Shown: positions 11,809 to 23,900 of the stretch, one piece after another | Numbering within the stretch: position 1 is the stretch's first letter | Layout of the letters: every line of letters begins with the position of its first letter | NCBI RefSeq assembly: GCF_023065955.2 | Contig: NW_026623008.1 | Span: forward strand, 17,390,501 to 17,454,500 | DNA from: Ursus arctos | Taxonomy: Eukaryota; Chordata; Mammalia; Carnivora; Ursidae | Direction of reading: 5' to 3' | DNA: 64,000 nucleotides | Notes under the pieces: generated by a model | What the model was told of the DNA's origin: nothing | Seen by the model: only the letters and a program-made list of their open reading frames with translations | The model's database searches: none | Position numbers and translations under genes: made by a program

Positions 11809-13454
11809 GGGTGCTGAGTCCCAGCAGTGGTGAAGGCCTCTTGCCAGCTTTGTGCTTCTGGAAATCCTTGCTGAGACCGGCACTTTGTTGACATGGCCAA
11901 GGGCACAGGGGTTGGCCCAGCTGGCCAGAGACCAAAGATCTCACCCTTAGGGACATACATAGCGAGCTGACATTTCTTCGTTTGAAATGAAAGACAGGTA
12001 CTCAATTAACCAAGTGGCTTGCTGATTTCTTGAGCAGAGGAGTCCCCGAGCACAGCCTCACACGGAAGGGAGGCCATGGGGGTACACCAGGGCTCAGGGA
12101 GGCCGCTCTGGTTGAAGTGGGGGATACTTTGGCCCACTGTGGCCCCTGAAATTGAGACTACTCCCATGAAACCCAAGACCTTTTGGGAATGTGGCTTGAG
12201 AACCCCTGGAGCAGATGCCCTTTTCCAGATCTTTCATTTCATGGTAAACCTTCATGTTGCCTTCAAAACACCACAGCTCTGTGGGTAAAATGGCTATGAA
12301 GATGCTTTCTTCACAAATGGAGAAATGTTAAGTGCTGGCAGTTAAATGGCAGGGCCGAGGTCACAGAACCATGATGGTTCAGATCCCAGCCACAAAATGA
12401 CAAAAATCTTGGTCCCTGTGGTTGAAAACTCAGCTCTGCTCGCCCATGCACTGGTGGGTATAGGTTAACAAGGCAGTTTTTTGAGAACACCCTTCACCAC
12501 CCCCAGGTAAGGACAGTAGGAGCTCTGACCATACCGACTCCATCTTTGGCCCTCCATCTTGTTCATGTTCGCTGCATGACCTCTCTTGAGGCTATGTGTT
12601 CTGAGCCCTTGGAGATTAATATACATACCTTAGTAATGCCCACCAGGGCCAGGATGGGGGGGAGGTATGTTTTGGCCTCCCATGAACCTGTTAGAGATAA
12701 CAGTCTTTCCCCTTCCTGACACACCTGTGGGGCCACAGGGTCTAAGGAAAGGTTAGCTGTCAATGAGGTGCGCTCCAGCCCTCTGAGGTGTGTGCGAACC
12801 CTCTGACCTCACTACAACGCCCTTCTGAGCGTCCCCTGGCTCTAGGACACTTGTGGACTTTTGCCGAATAACTATGCCTCTGCACGGATTACCCTCCGTC
12901 CAATCCCCCCGTCAGTGCGTCACCCTGAATAAAACTCTGTGTAAACTGTATGCAGTGGCCGGGTTCATTTCCAGTCTCAAAGTGCCTTCTCAATTTGGGG
13001 GATACTTTACTGCTTCTCCCCCACCTTTTCACATACCCGCTGCCAGAAGACACTGGATTCTCACAGCTGGAAGGGAAAATGGGACTTCTTCATAATTGAA
13101 GAGTCTAAAGTGCTGTCTAAAACAGGGATCACAGGCCCAGGAGGCCAATTCTCTGCTGGGCTGCAACCCCGACCCCAACAAATCGGACCCCTGGAAGGTG
13201 GATTATTTGGTTCCTTCTTTTCTGGGAAAGGGGAGAGGGGTCAGGGTCCCTCTTGGCTGGGCTCTGGCTTCTGAGAGTGCAGTTTCCCGAGCAGGAGGAG
13301 AGAGGAAGTGAAGGTAGGAGGCAGGAGGTAGATTAGAGGTGAGGCCAGATGAAAGGTGAACGCTAGTTGCTCACAGTTTAGGGGTCACAGTTTAAGATGC
13401 CCAGCAGTCCTCTCAGAGCCTGGGAGGCTGGAGAATCCTACCAGCCACCATGCA

Positions 13455-13640
13455 GAGAGCATGAGGGATGTGACAGGCACCATTCTACACATCTCACTCT
13501 TGGGACCCTCAGCTGCAGGTGAGAAAACCCAGGGACAGTGAAGGAAGGTGGCTTACCCAAAGTCACATGACTGGTAAATGGCTGAGCTGGGATTTGAACC
13601 CAGGTCGTCTGACCATAAAAGCTGTGTAATTCCATGAGTC
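13455..13640 (+). repeat. MIR element in the presumed IFNLR1 3'UTR
   Basis: The MIR text is well preserved: 'gcaccattctacacatctc', 'gaggtggcttacccaaagtcac' style body, and 'gagctgggatttgaaccc'. It is antisense to the transcript. Confidence 0.85.
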
Positions 13641-14216
13641 AGAGGCTGGGATTTGAATAATGACTACCATTTCCTTCCTCTCCAACATCCCCTGCTTCCT
13701 AGATTTTTCTTTACTGGGGCCCACCCTAGAGGACTCATAAACCAGGAGGCTGAGACCTGGGGGAGGGGGAGCTCAGCAGGTGCCGGAGAAAGGCGTGACA
13801 TTGATAAAGATGGGCTCCAAATTTCCTTCCTCCAGATCCAGATGGCCCCCTGCGGATGCGAGCCCTTGGTGTCCACTGTGACCTGACTTCACCTGTTTCA
13901 TGTTGTCCAGGGATGATTTTTCTAACTGGCCTGTCACCCCAAAGGCAGGGGAGTGATGCGACACCCAGACAACCTCTGATCTCAGCCCATTCTTGTCTCC
14001 ACCCCTCCTGGAGCTCAGCCCAAAGCCAGTGAGTCAAAAAGGATGGGGTAGCTTCTTACTGCTCAAGCCAATTGACAATGACTCTGGGGTTCCCAAAATG
14101 CTGCAAGAACCCTCTGCAGCCTCAGCGGTGATGCTCCCAGGCTCTCAAGTCTTGGTGGCATCTCGGGTCCTAGGAAAGCTCAGTGGACCAGTCTTGGAGG
14201 GAGGCTGGGGAACAAC

Positions 14217-14999
14217 TCACCTGGCCATGTAATGTCCCAGTGTCCCACCTCCAACCTCAGTCTTCCGCAGGCTCCCAGCCCCCCAATTGCCAGGACTGTC
14301 ATCCTCAGTTTCTGCTTCCCTCCCTCTTCCCCATCCTTCTCCTCCTTCCTCCTCCTCTTCCTCTTCAGGGCTGCTGTCCCAGCAAAAGGTCAGTGTGTGA
14401 AGAGAAACTGGGGGCTCTCCAGGGACCAGTTTCAGCCCTGGTGATGTAGAGCCCCAGCTGGCCCAGGAGGAGAGGTCATCTTTCAGGGCATCTTCCGGGA
14501 AACTTACATCCTTGGAGAATTCAAGCAGTGGGAGAGGCTCCTGACACCCATCCCCACCCGGCCGTTGGCCTAGCGTCTTCTTGGCCAGATAGCAAGAGGA
14601 CCCAGGCTCATCCCAGGGGGAGGAGCCCCCCGTGCTGGCCCAGCTTCTGTCTGAAGCATCCGTAGCAGAGGAGCCTTCGACCTGGACAGGAGGACTACAG
14701 GTGCCGCCTGCCTCAGAGTGCCCCGGGATCTTGTGCTCCTGCCCTAGGAAGGGGGGTGGTTCAAGGTAGGGCTGAAAGCTGATGTTGTCATCTGTGTCCT
14801 CGTCCTCGTCCTCGTCCTCCTCCTCCTTCTCAGCATTGTTCTTCTCTGATCCTGCCTGGACAGTGGCTGGGGTCCTGACTCCAGGGCTTGGCCTGACCCT
14901 TCTGGTCAGTTCCTTTTGTGGACAGAGGATCAACGTATCTGGGCACTCGGGGTCACTGGGCTGAAAGGTTGCCACGGGGTATCTGCATCCAGAAAAGTC
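14217..14999 (-). CDS. IFNLR1: IFNLR1 exon 7 (cytoplasmic tail)
   Basis: The acceptor is cccaaatcag|GACTTTTCTGG, and the frame ends TLGHYMAR with TGA at 14219-14217. The exon encodes residues 269-528. It carries the DF half of the PRALDF JAK1 motif, a GAC/GAG trinucleotide run encoding an E/D tract, the STAT-docking tyrosine contexts QPYLEPP and LGHYMAR, a second glutamate run (SSPEEEEEEEGGEG), and serine-rich sequence. Compared with human, a new Cys-Arg-Tyr replaces His-Thr-His just after the JAK1 box. The coding strand shows no stop or frameshift. Confidence 0.95.
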   Translation of the reverse strand, partial: DFSGCRYPVATFQPSDPECPDTLILCPQKELTRRVRPSPGVRTPATVQAGSEKNNAEKEEEDEDEDEDTDDNISFQPYLEPPPFLGQEHKIPGHSEAGGTCSPPVQVEGSSATDASDRSWASTGGSSPWDEPGSSCYLAKKTLGQRPGGDGCQEPLPLLEFSKDVSFPEDALKDDLSSWASWGSTSPGLKLVPGEPPVSLHTLTFCWDSSPEEEEEEEGGEGWGRGREAETEDDSPGNWGAGSLRKTEVGGGTLGHYMAR

Positions 15000-17900
15000 C
15001 TGATTTGGGAAGGGGAGAAAAGAACAGAAAATTCAGGCTTTCCTGAAGCATGGCTTTCCCTAGCAACAGACCCTGAGACAAGGATTCAAATGTAAGTCGT
15101 TCTTTTGGGAAGTGATCCCAGGAAACACCAGTAAGGGAGAACTCAGTGGGGCTGGGGAGAGCCACCAAGAGAGGCTATCATCAGGCAAGTTATCCCCAGG
15201 GCAGCTGGGAGCCAGTGCAGCCCACGCACCTCAGGGTGCCACTGGGTGAGGGGTGGAAAGGGTGGCAGCAATGCTGGTTTCCGGGCCAGCCACATGCATG
15301 GGTGCAGTGGACACCAGAGGCCAGAAGAAGCCCCCTGGGGCAGGTGCTGGCTGCTGGAAGTTCAGCGGTGACTTTCCACGTACTGAGCAGGTGGCGGGGT
15401 GCGGCCGAGCACAGAAATGTCTAACATAGAGGTTGTAGTTCAGTTGAAATTTCCCTGCTGGTCCCAGAGCTAGGGACTTCGAAAACACTCCGGTGTGGCA
15501 GATACTCAGAACTGGTCCTCAAAGCCATCCTGACCCGAGGGCCCACTGAGCCGCATCTTATGGCCTAGCCGCCCTTGGCAGGCCTTCATTTGAACAAATC
15601 GGACCCATCTGATCTTTCCAGGCTTCCCTGTGCTCCAGCTTCTAAGGGAGTGAGCCAGCAGACAAGTGAGGAGATTCTGGGGTCAGCCTGGGCAAGACTC
15701 ACTCTTGGTTAAACTGTGAACTAAGTGTTGGGATCCTTCTAAGATTTCCCCTTTTGGCACCACCCTCTCCCCTTCCCCCATCTGAGCATATCTTCCGAGT
15801 CCCAAAGCTGGGGGCTCTGCTCTTGGCACCTGACAAATCCATAGCAGAGATGAAGTTATTTCATTATGGGGACTTAAGGCACTTCTCCCTCCCAGGTATA
15901 TTTGCCATTTGAATTAGGTGCCAAAGGAATGAATTACTAATGGTGGAAAATTAGACATGAAGATAGGAGATGTTTGCAGTCTGGACTATCTTGATAGTCT
16001 ATCTGACTCATGTCTTTAAGTCCAGCCCCACTTCCTTATTCTTCAATAACCCTCCCTCTCTGTTGCACACGCCCACACTTGCCATACCAGGGCCCTCGGC
16101 GTCTTCGCCCGCTGAAACCAGGGGTTCTCTCTGAAGCTCTTCCAGATCACATAGCCTATGGCAATGACCAACAGCAGGGGAAGCAGAAGTGGTAGCAGCA
16201 CCAGGAATACCCAGGGGGCTCCTAAGTAAGGAAAAATAAGAACGACAGAACCACGGGGCACCTGGTGGCTCAGTCTGTTGAGTGTCTGACTCTTGGTTTT
16301 GGCTCAGGTAGTGATCCTTTCAGGGTCCTGGGATCGTGCTCAGTGGGGAGTCTGCTTGAAAGATTCCTCCCTCTGTCCTCCCTCCCCCCACCCCAGCTTG
16401 TGCCTGCTCTCTCACTCTCAAATAAATAAATATTTGGCAAAAAAAAAAAAAAAAAAAAAGAACTACAGAAACAATGACCAGGGCTCCCATCTATAACGGT
16501 ATATGTGCTGTGGGCTTCGCACGCACTATCCCGTGTAATCCTCATAAGAGTAAACCCATCCTACAGACTATGGAAACCAAGATTCAGAGAGGTGATATAA
16601 GCTCCCCAAAGACACACAGTAAGTGCGGTGGAGCTGGGATTTTAATTGAGGTGAGTCTGTCTGTAGACTCATGCCCTGAACCACCATAGGATGGAGAGAA
16701 CATGTCCCGGTGGGGGGGACGTCCCCACCTCTGTATCACTTGGCACTCACCTGGGGCCTCCAGGAAGAAGCAGGTAGGCTTGGAGAACTCGCTGTATTTA
16801 GGATCCCCGAAGGTGTAGATGGTTCTGGCACTGAGGCAATAGTGTCCACTGGCGGCTGGCTGCAGGGGGATGTGGACTGGCTGGCCGCGGGGAGTGACGG
16901 GAAATCGCGTCTGTTTGGAGAGACAGCAGAGGTGGGCAGAGCAGCTGTGGGGGCAGGATAGGGTGGGGGCGGGAGGATACGCCAGTGACTCCCGCATCTT
17001 CTCCCCCCGCCCCCGCATTCCAGTTTAAGCATTAGGGAGCAACATTGTTGCTTTCTTCTCCACTGAGTCTTGAAGCAGAGATGGTGTGCGCTCAAAAGCA
17101 GTCCTGCCGCTCCGGGTCCCCCTTGTGTGCACCCCCCCCAGGGCCTGCGGGTCCCCATTTTGAAGGGCAGATTCCTCAGGCTTCCTGCCCTCAGGGGGGT
17201 AGGGGGCGTCATCCAGTCATTACCGACCCAGAAAACTCCAGGGCTGCCCTGCCCAGTCCAGTAGCCCTTGGTCTGAACTGAGATGGGCTCTGAGCATTAA
17301 ATACACACTGGCTTTCAAAGACTGTGTGAAAAAAGAACGCAAAACATGCCCGGGACTTTTATATTATTTACATGTTGAAATGATGACATTTTACTGGATG
17401 AAATAAAATATATTATTAAAATCAAATGAACTTGTTTCTTTTACATAGTTTAGTGAGGAACGTTTAGAATGACACACGTGGCTCCCCCTGTATTTCTACC
17501 GGGCAGCGCTGGTCTAGCCTGTTCGTGGTGCTCTTGGAGGCAGGGACCATGTCGGAAGAAGATGTAGGGTCCAGAGTACATATGCAGGCGGTCAGGAGTG
17601 TGAATGTTGGCCGGTTCAGTGAAAGAAAGAAGGAATAAGAGCAGGGGTCAGTAAACCACAGCCCATGGGTCAGATCTGGCCTGCCGTCTTTTTCTGCACA
17701 CAGCATTTCCCTGGAACATGGCTATGCCCGTTTATTGACCCATTGTCTGTGATTTCTTTCGTGAGTTAGAGGCAGAGTCCACAAGCTGCGACAGACCACG
17801 TGACCCTCAAAATAAGAAAACATTTGCTATCTGGCGCTTTACAGAAAACGTTTGCCAACCCCTGCCATCAGTCGATATGCACAGACACACACACGTGCCT

Positions 17901-20900
17901 ACATGAGAAACAAGTCCGAAACGGGGTATTTGTGGTAGTCTCTGGGCGCTTTTACTTTCCTTCCTAGAATGTACCAGCGCTTTCTGATTTTTTTTGGTAA
18001 TGAGTCCAGCGGTTCGGCAAGCGGGCCTCCTAGAGCCTATCATACTTCAATCAGATTTCACTGAACAAAAGGGTTTCATAATTTAAGAATATATATTTTG
18101 GGTAGAAAACAGGTGTGCTGTTACTACCTATAATGTGTAGGGGCAGGATGTCCTATGCTTGGCCTCTTAGGTGGAGAAGGGCAGGCGTGGGCTGTAGGCC
18201 AATCATACTGCACAGAGTCAAGGGATGACTGCCAGGAGTGAGAGGGCTTCCTGGAGGAGGTGTGCAGAAAGTAGGGAGGGTGAGACATACTGGGGTTTGG
18301 TGGGGCAGTGGGGGAGGGAGGTCCAGCCTGGGGGTTAGGAAAGGGGCTTCTTACCTTGTTCCGGATTCCCTCCTTCCAAAAATCCACCTCATACTTCAGA
18401 TCCGGTGGGGGCATGCAGTGGGGCAGCTGGTAGGTGGCATTGATGCTCAGAATCTCCTCTGTCCGAGTGACCACCAGGACAGGTGGGGCTGGCTCCACTG
18501 GCAGAAAGAGATTGGGACCGGTCAGCATCCATCCCCCTGCCTCCACCCCCCCCAGCAGGCCTGCCCCCCACCCTGCTCCCGTGCCCCCACCCCCCAGCCC
18601 AGAGAACACTCCTGGAAAGGGAAAGTGGCTCTAGTGTTTGTCAAGGACCTACTATGCGTCAAGAGCCTTAAAGCCATTTTATTTCAGCTCCGCAGTGACC
18701 CCGAAAGGGAGACACCACTATTCTCATCGTCCAGAAGGGCAAACTGAGATTAGAGAGGTGGAATGAACAGGCCAGGCTCACAGCTCACCTGTCTTTCCTC
18801 CTCCTGCCCCTTGCACCTGGGTGCCCTCACGTACCACTGGTCTGTCTGAATCCCGCCCCCTTGTATCAGCTTCTGACAGCCGCTGACACATCACCACACA
18901 CGGGTGGCTTAAAACAACACGCACACGTTCTTTCCCAGTTCTGTAGGTCAGAGTCCAGTGGACACTGATAACATATTAAGCCCTGAGCAGGCAGCTGGAG
19001 GGAATGAGGATCTTGACCTCCAGGAGTTGAGGGAAATGAGGGGGCAATGAGATATGCAAACTACCAAGACTCAAGAGAGCAAATGAGCAGGGTCACAGCC
19101 GAGGGCGGAAAAAGGCAGGAAGGCTCCTTCCGGCTTGGGGTGTGCTGTGGGAGAGTCAGGAGAGCTTCAGGGAGGAGGAGGCAGACACAAAATTAATAAT
19201 AATAAAAAAGTAACCTCCTCACTGCATCTTTCCTTCTATCCTGATCTCTTCTCCCTGTTCCCCCAAGTATTGGTTCATCCTTCACTCTTCTAGCCTGCCT
19301 GGCTGCCTGCCTGCCCATCCTTCCTTTCTTTCTTTCTTTTTTTTTTTTTTTAAAGATTTTATTTATTTATTCGACAGAGATAGAGACAGCCAGCGAGAGA
19401 GGGAACACAAGCAGGGGGAATGGGAGAGGAAGAAGCAGGCTCCCAGCGGAGGAGCCCGATGTGGGACTCGATCCCGGTACGCCGGGATCACACCCTGAGC
19501 CGAAGGCAGACGCTTTAACGACTGCGCTACCCAGGCGCCCCCCTTCCTTTCTTTCTAACCAACACTCCTTCCTTTCTTCCTGTTCCTTTAGACTGTTTTC
19601 CTATCTTTAGGCTAGCTAACCCCCTACTTCCTTACCCTCCGTCCTCCCCACCCATCCATTCTTCTTTACTTTCCATACATTGTTGCTTCTTGTCCTCCCT
19701 CCCTTCCTTCCTCCTGTCCTTCCATCTTGTCCCTCTTCCCAGCCTTCTATCTACCCAAGAATCCCTCCAGCTCCCTTTCCTTCCTCTCCTTCAGCTTCCC
19801 ATCCACACATGCTTCCTTTCTAGTTAGCATGTGTCTTTCCAGGTAGCCTTCTTCCCCTCTGCCATGTCCTCCTGCACCCCCTCCATGCTGCCTTTCTTCT
19901 TACCCATCCATTCTTCTCCCCTTCTTATCTATCCACCCAGCCAGCTTCTCCTACCCCGGTCAGCTCTTCTTCCTCTCGGCTACCCTCCCTGGACGATTTC
20001 ATTCAAGCCCTTCCTCCTCTCTCTCCAAGCCTTATTCTGCTCTCAAATATTTTGAGAAGACTGGGCAGCAAGTTCCAGATCTCAGCTCCGTGAGGCTATT
20101 GTCTGAGTATTTCTCTTCTCCTTCTTTTTTTTTTTTTTTAAAGATTTTATTTATTTATTTGACAGAGATAGAGACAGCCAGTGAGAGAGGGAACACAGCA
20201 GGGGGAGTGGGAGAGGAAGAAGCAGGCCCATAGCAGAGGAGCCTGATGTGGGGCTCGATCCCAGAATGCCGGGATCACGCCCTGAGCCGAAGGCAGACGC
20301 TTAACCGCTGTGCCACCCAGGCGCCCCTTCTCTTCTCCTTCTTACCACCCCACCTCACTCTTGGTCTGGTCCAGCACCATGACCAAGATTAAAAAGATCC
20401 AGATTCTCCTTCCACCTCCACCCCTTATTAGCTGTATGTCCTGGCAAGTTCCTTCACTTTTGTGAATTGTACTTTGTTTATTTTTTAGAAAATGGGTTGA
20501 TGAAAAGAAACCCCACAGTTTTGTCATTAGGATTAGAAATAAAATATACTGGGAAAAGAAAAGTGCTCTCCTGGTTCAGTGTTAACACTGGTGATTTCTG
20601 AATGTGGTACGTGTGGGGAATGCTTTCCTCTCCATTTTTCTCTCCTTCTCTCCCCCGCCCCAATTTCTACAGTGTAGAGAAGTTACTTTTGAAACTGGAA
20701 TTTAAAAAAAAAATTGTTTCTTTTTTTAAAAAAGATTTTATTTATGTATTTGAGAGACAGAGAGCACAAGTGGGGGGGTGAGGAGGGGCAGAGGGAGAGG
20801 GAGAAGCAGACTCCCCACTGAGCAGGGAGCCCGATGTGGGGCTCAATCTCAGGACCCCAAGATCATGACCTGAGCCGGAGGCAGATGCTTAACTGACTGA

Positions 20901-23900
20901 GCCACCCAGGCGCCCCCCCCCCACCAAAATTGTTTCTTAAAGAGAATTTGAACATAAAAAGTAGGAATAAGTATATAAACTGCCTTGTATAGTTCACGAC
21001 TAAGGTGTTCACTGGAAGATGAAGAACGTCACGGGAGGAGGTGCAAATGGGCTTGCTGGTGCCGGTGGAAGTCCCCTAACCCCCTGCCACGAAGCCAGGC
21101 TACACGCGGCTGTCCTCTGCTTTGGGGAGGTGGGAGACGGTGGCCAGGACAGCAGTGCCACTCAGACAAGTTCCTGGACAGGGAGTCTCCCACCAGGTCC
21201 CTTCGTCACAGACTTACCTTCAAAAAGGTAATCCAGGTACTTGGACTCCACCGAGGGGGACCTGGCGCTGGGAGAAACCGCCCATACACGGCCCTTGAAC
21301 TTGTTGTACAGGTCTTGTTTCTCCAGGCACATCAAAGAACATGCCAGGTCTTTGGTTCCTGCACACTTCTTCACTTTTCGCCACCGTCTGGGGGTCGGAG
21401 CGCTGAGGGAGGAGACAGGAGAGCTTGGGCTGTGGACTCTGCCTTGGGGGCGAGGGAGCTTAGCAGACATGTGCTCCCTTGTCCCTCTATCTGCCCGATT
21501 GTCCATCCGTCTGTCTGTCCTACCAGCCAGCCATGGACTAGGACAGAATGAGAACAGTCTAGTTAGGAGCTTGGGCTCTGGAGAGAAGTAGGTGGTGGGA
21601 TCCTGGCTCTGCTCCCCCCTAGCTCTGGGGCCTCAGCGGGTCAGCCTCCTCATCCTCCTGCCTCCCCAGGGCCACGTGGTGGCTGCTACTGCAGCCAGTT
21701 CCCATGTTCTTCATTCAGGCCTCTTGGGCTACCTGCTGCGTGCCAGGCATCGTACCGGATGCTGTGCGGTTCTTAGAGGGGACATGCAGGTCTGTGACAA
21801 CAACCTTCTGACAACACCGGGGACCAGAGAAGGGACTTGCACACTGGGCGTTATTCTTGGGTAACTGGGAACACCTGACAGGTCCTGCCCTCGGGACCTT
21901 ACATTCTGGTGGGAGGGGGAGAAAGGCAATCATCCCATCAGCGAGGTGAACCCAGGAGCGGGTAAGGACAGTGGTAATGGGGAATGTGGGAGGATACTTT
22001 CCAAAGGTGGCCCAGGAAAGGCGAGGAAGGTAGTATTGAGGCCTCAATGGCAAGGGAGCCAGGTGTAGCCCTGGGGGAAGGAATGGCAAAAGCAGAAGCC
22101 TGCAGTGGGAAGGAGCTTGAACTGTCCAGGAGAAAGCAAGGAGGCCAGCGTGGCGGCAGGCCAATGGACAAGGGAGGGAGAGGTGCCCATAGGCTAGAGA
22201 GGTGGGCGGAGGAGTGCGTGGGCACAGTAGGCGGGGCCTCCACATCTTGGTAAGGAGCTTGGATTTTATTCCAATTGTGCTAGGAAGCCACTGGAAGGTT
22301 CTGAATAGAGGGACGGAGATGACCTAATTTCTGTTTTTAAAAGATCACTCTCCAGGTGCCTGGGTGGCTCAGTTGGTTGAGCATCTGACTTTTGGTTTTG
22401 GCTCAGGTCACAATTTCAGGGTCACGAGATCGATTCCCACGTTGGGCTCTGCACTTAGTGGGGAGTCTGCTTGAGACTCTCTTCCTCTCCCACCTCGTCT
22501 GCCCATCTCCACTGGCTCTCATGCGTGTGCACTCTCTCTTTCTCTCAAATAAATAAATAAATCTTAATGAAAAAAAAGATCACTCTGATAAACGAGCTCG
22601 GAGGCTGCAGCAGTGGTCTAAGGGAGAATAGAGATGAGGACGGTGAGAAGGGACTGGACCGGGGATATATTTCGGAGGTAAAGCAGGTAGGACCTGCTCA
22701 TGGATTGGATGTGGGACAAGAAGAGAGGAGAATTCACGGCTACTCCTGGATTTGGGGACCAAGAGATAGGTGAATGGAGGAGGCTGAGATGGGCATAGAC
22801 AAAGAGAACAGATTTTTGGAAAGAACTCCTCTGTTTTGTTTCTTGGTAGAGTGTAGTATGTTAACACTAACAATAAAAAAAAAACCCAACCCTGGTGTAG
22901 TTATATTAATATGAGACAAAATATAGACTTTAAAGTCCAAAGAAATACTAAAGATGAGAAGAATCACCACAAAATGAGAAATGATTCCATTTGTCAGAAG
23001 ATATAAAAATTCCCCCTTATACGTGCCTGCTAAGTAGTTACACCCTATACAGCAAAAATAGACAAAACTATAGGAAGAAATAGAAAATCCACAATCAAAA
23101 TGAGAAATTTTTAATACACCTCACTCAGTAATTGATGATTGAACAAAGAAAAATAATCAGTAATTATGTAAAACACACAAAAATGAAAAACATAATTATC
23201 AAAGTTGGTCTAATGAACATAAATAGAACCCAACTGGTTGAGCCACACATGAACCATGAACAAAATATTAGCAAAAATATTAGCACATAGTCCTATTGGT
23301 TCAGGGCCCCACCCTTACAACCGCATTTACTCTTCATTACCTCTTGAAAGGCCCCATCTCCAAATACAGTCATGTGGGGGAGGGTTAGGGCTTCAACATA
23401 TGAGTTTGCAGGTGTACGATTCAGTCCATGTCAGGGCTGTTATGAATTAAACTGGTATGAATGTTCACGTACACGTCTTTGTATGGACATATGTTTTCAT
23501 TTCTCTTAAATAAAGCTTTAGGAGTAGAATTTGGGTTTTGGTAACTGAAGGTGGAAACTTAACAAGACACTGTCACGCTGATTTCCAGAGTGACTGTACA
23601 TTCCCACCAACAATGCACGAGAGTTCTAGTTACTCCACGTGCTTGTCAACACTTAGTATTGTCTGTCCCTTTAATTTTAACCATTCTATTGGTGTGTGGT
23701 AGTGTTTCATTGTAGCTTTGATTTGCATTTGCCTGATGACTAAGGCTATTGAATATCTTTTTACGTGCTTTTCGGCCATTCGAATATCTTCCTTTGTGAA
23801 GTGACTATTCAAGTCTTTTTGGGTGATCTGTCTTCTTATTCTTGAGATGCAGGAGTTCTTTATCTATTTTGGATACTAGTCCTTTTCCATTGTATATATT

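Larger units (their letters stand above)
11120..14216 (-). other. IFNLR1: Probable IFNLR1 3'UTR
   Basis: The minus strand continues from the IFNLR1 stop codon without another recognisable exon to an AATAAA at 11150-11145. A 3'UTR of about 3.1 kb agrees with the long 3'UTR known for human IFNLR1. It contains an antisense MIR at about 13455-13640 and an alternating purine/pyrimidine GTGCGTGC stretch at 11763-11808. The extent is inferred from the poly(A) signal only. Confidence 0.5.
16222..16750 (-). other. IFNLR1 intron 5 with a SINE near its acceptor
   Basis: This phase-1 intron of 529 bp consists largely of two repeats: a MIR at about 16485-16685 and a CAN-SINE at 16255-16459 whose head lies about 33 bp from the exon 6 acceptor. 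Confidence 0.9.
18498..21217 (-). other. IFNLR1 intron 3
   Basis: This phase-1 intron of 2720 bp contains a MIR at about 18625-18770, L2-like antisense sequence near 19040-19190, pyrimidine-rich CCTT-type low complexity at about 19210-20050, and three CAN-SINEs (19319-19556, 20111-20342 and 20710-20938), all in the same orientation as the gene. Confidence 0.85.
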
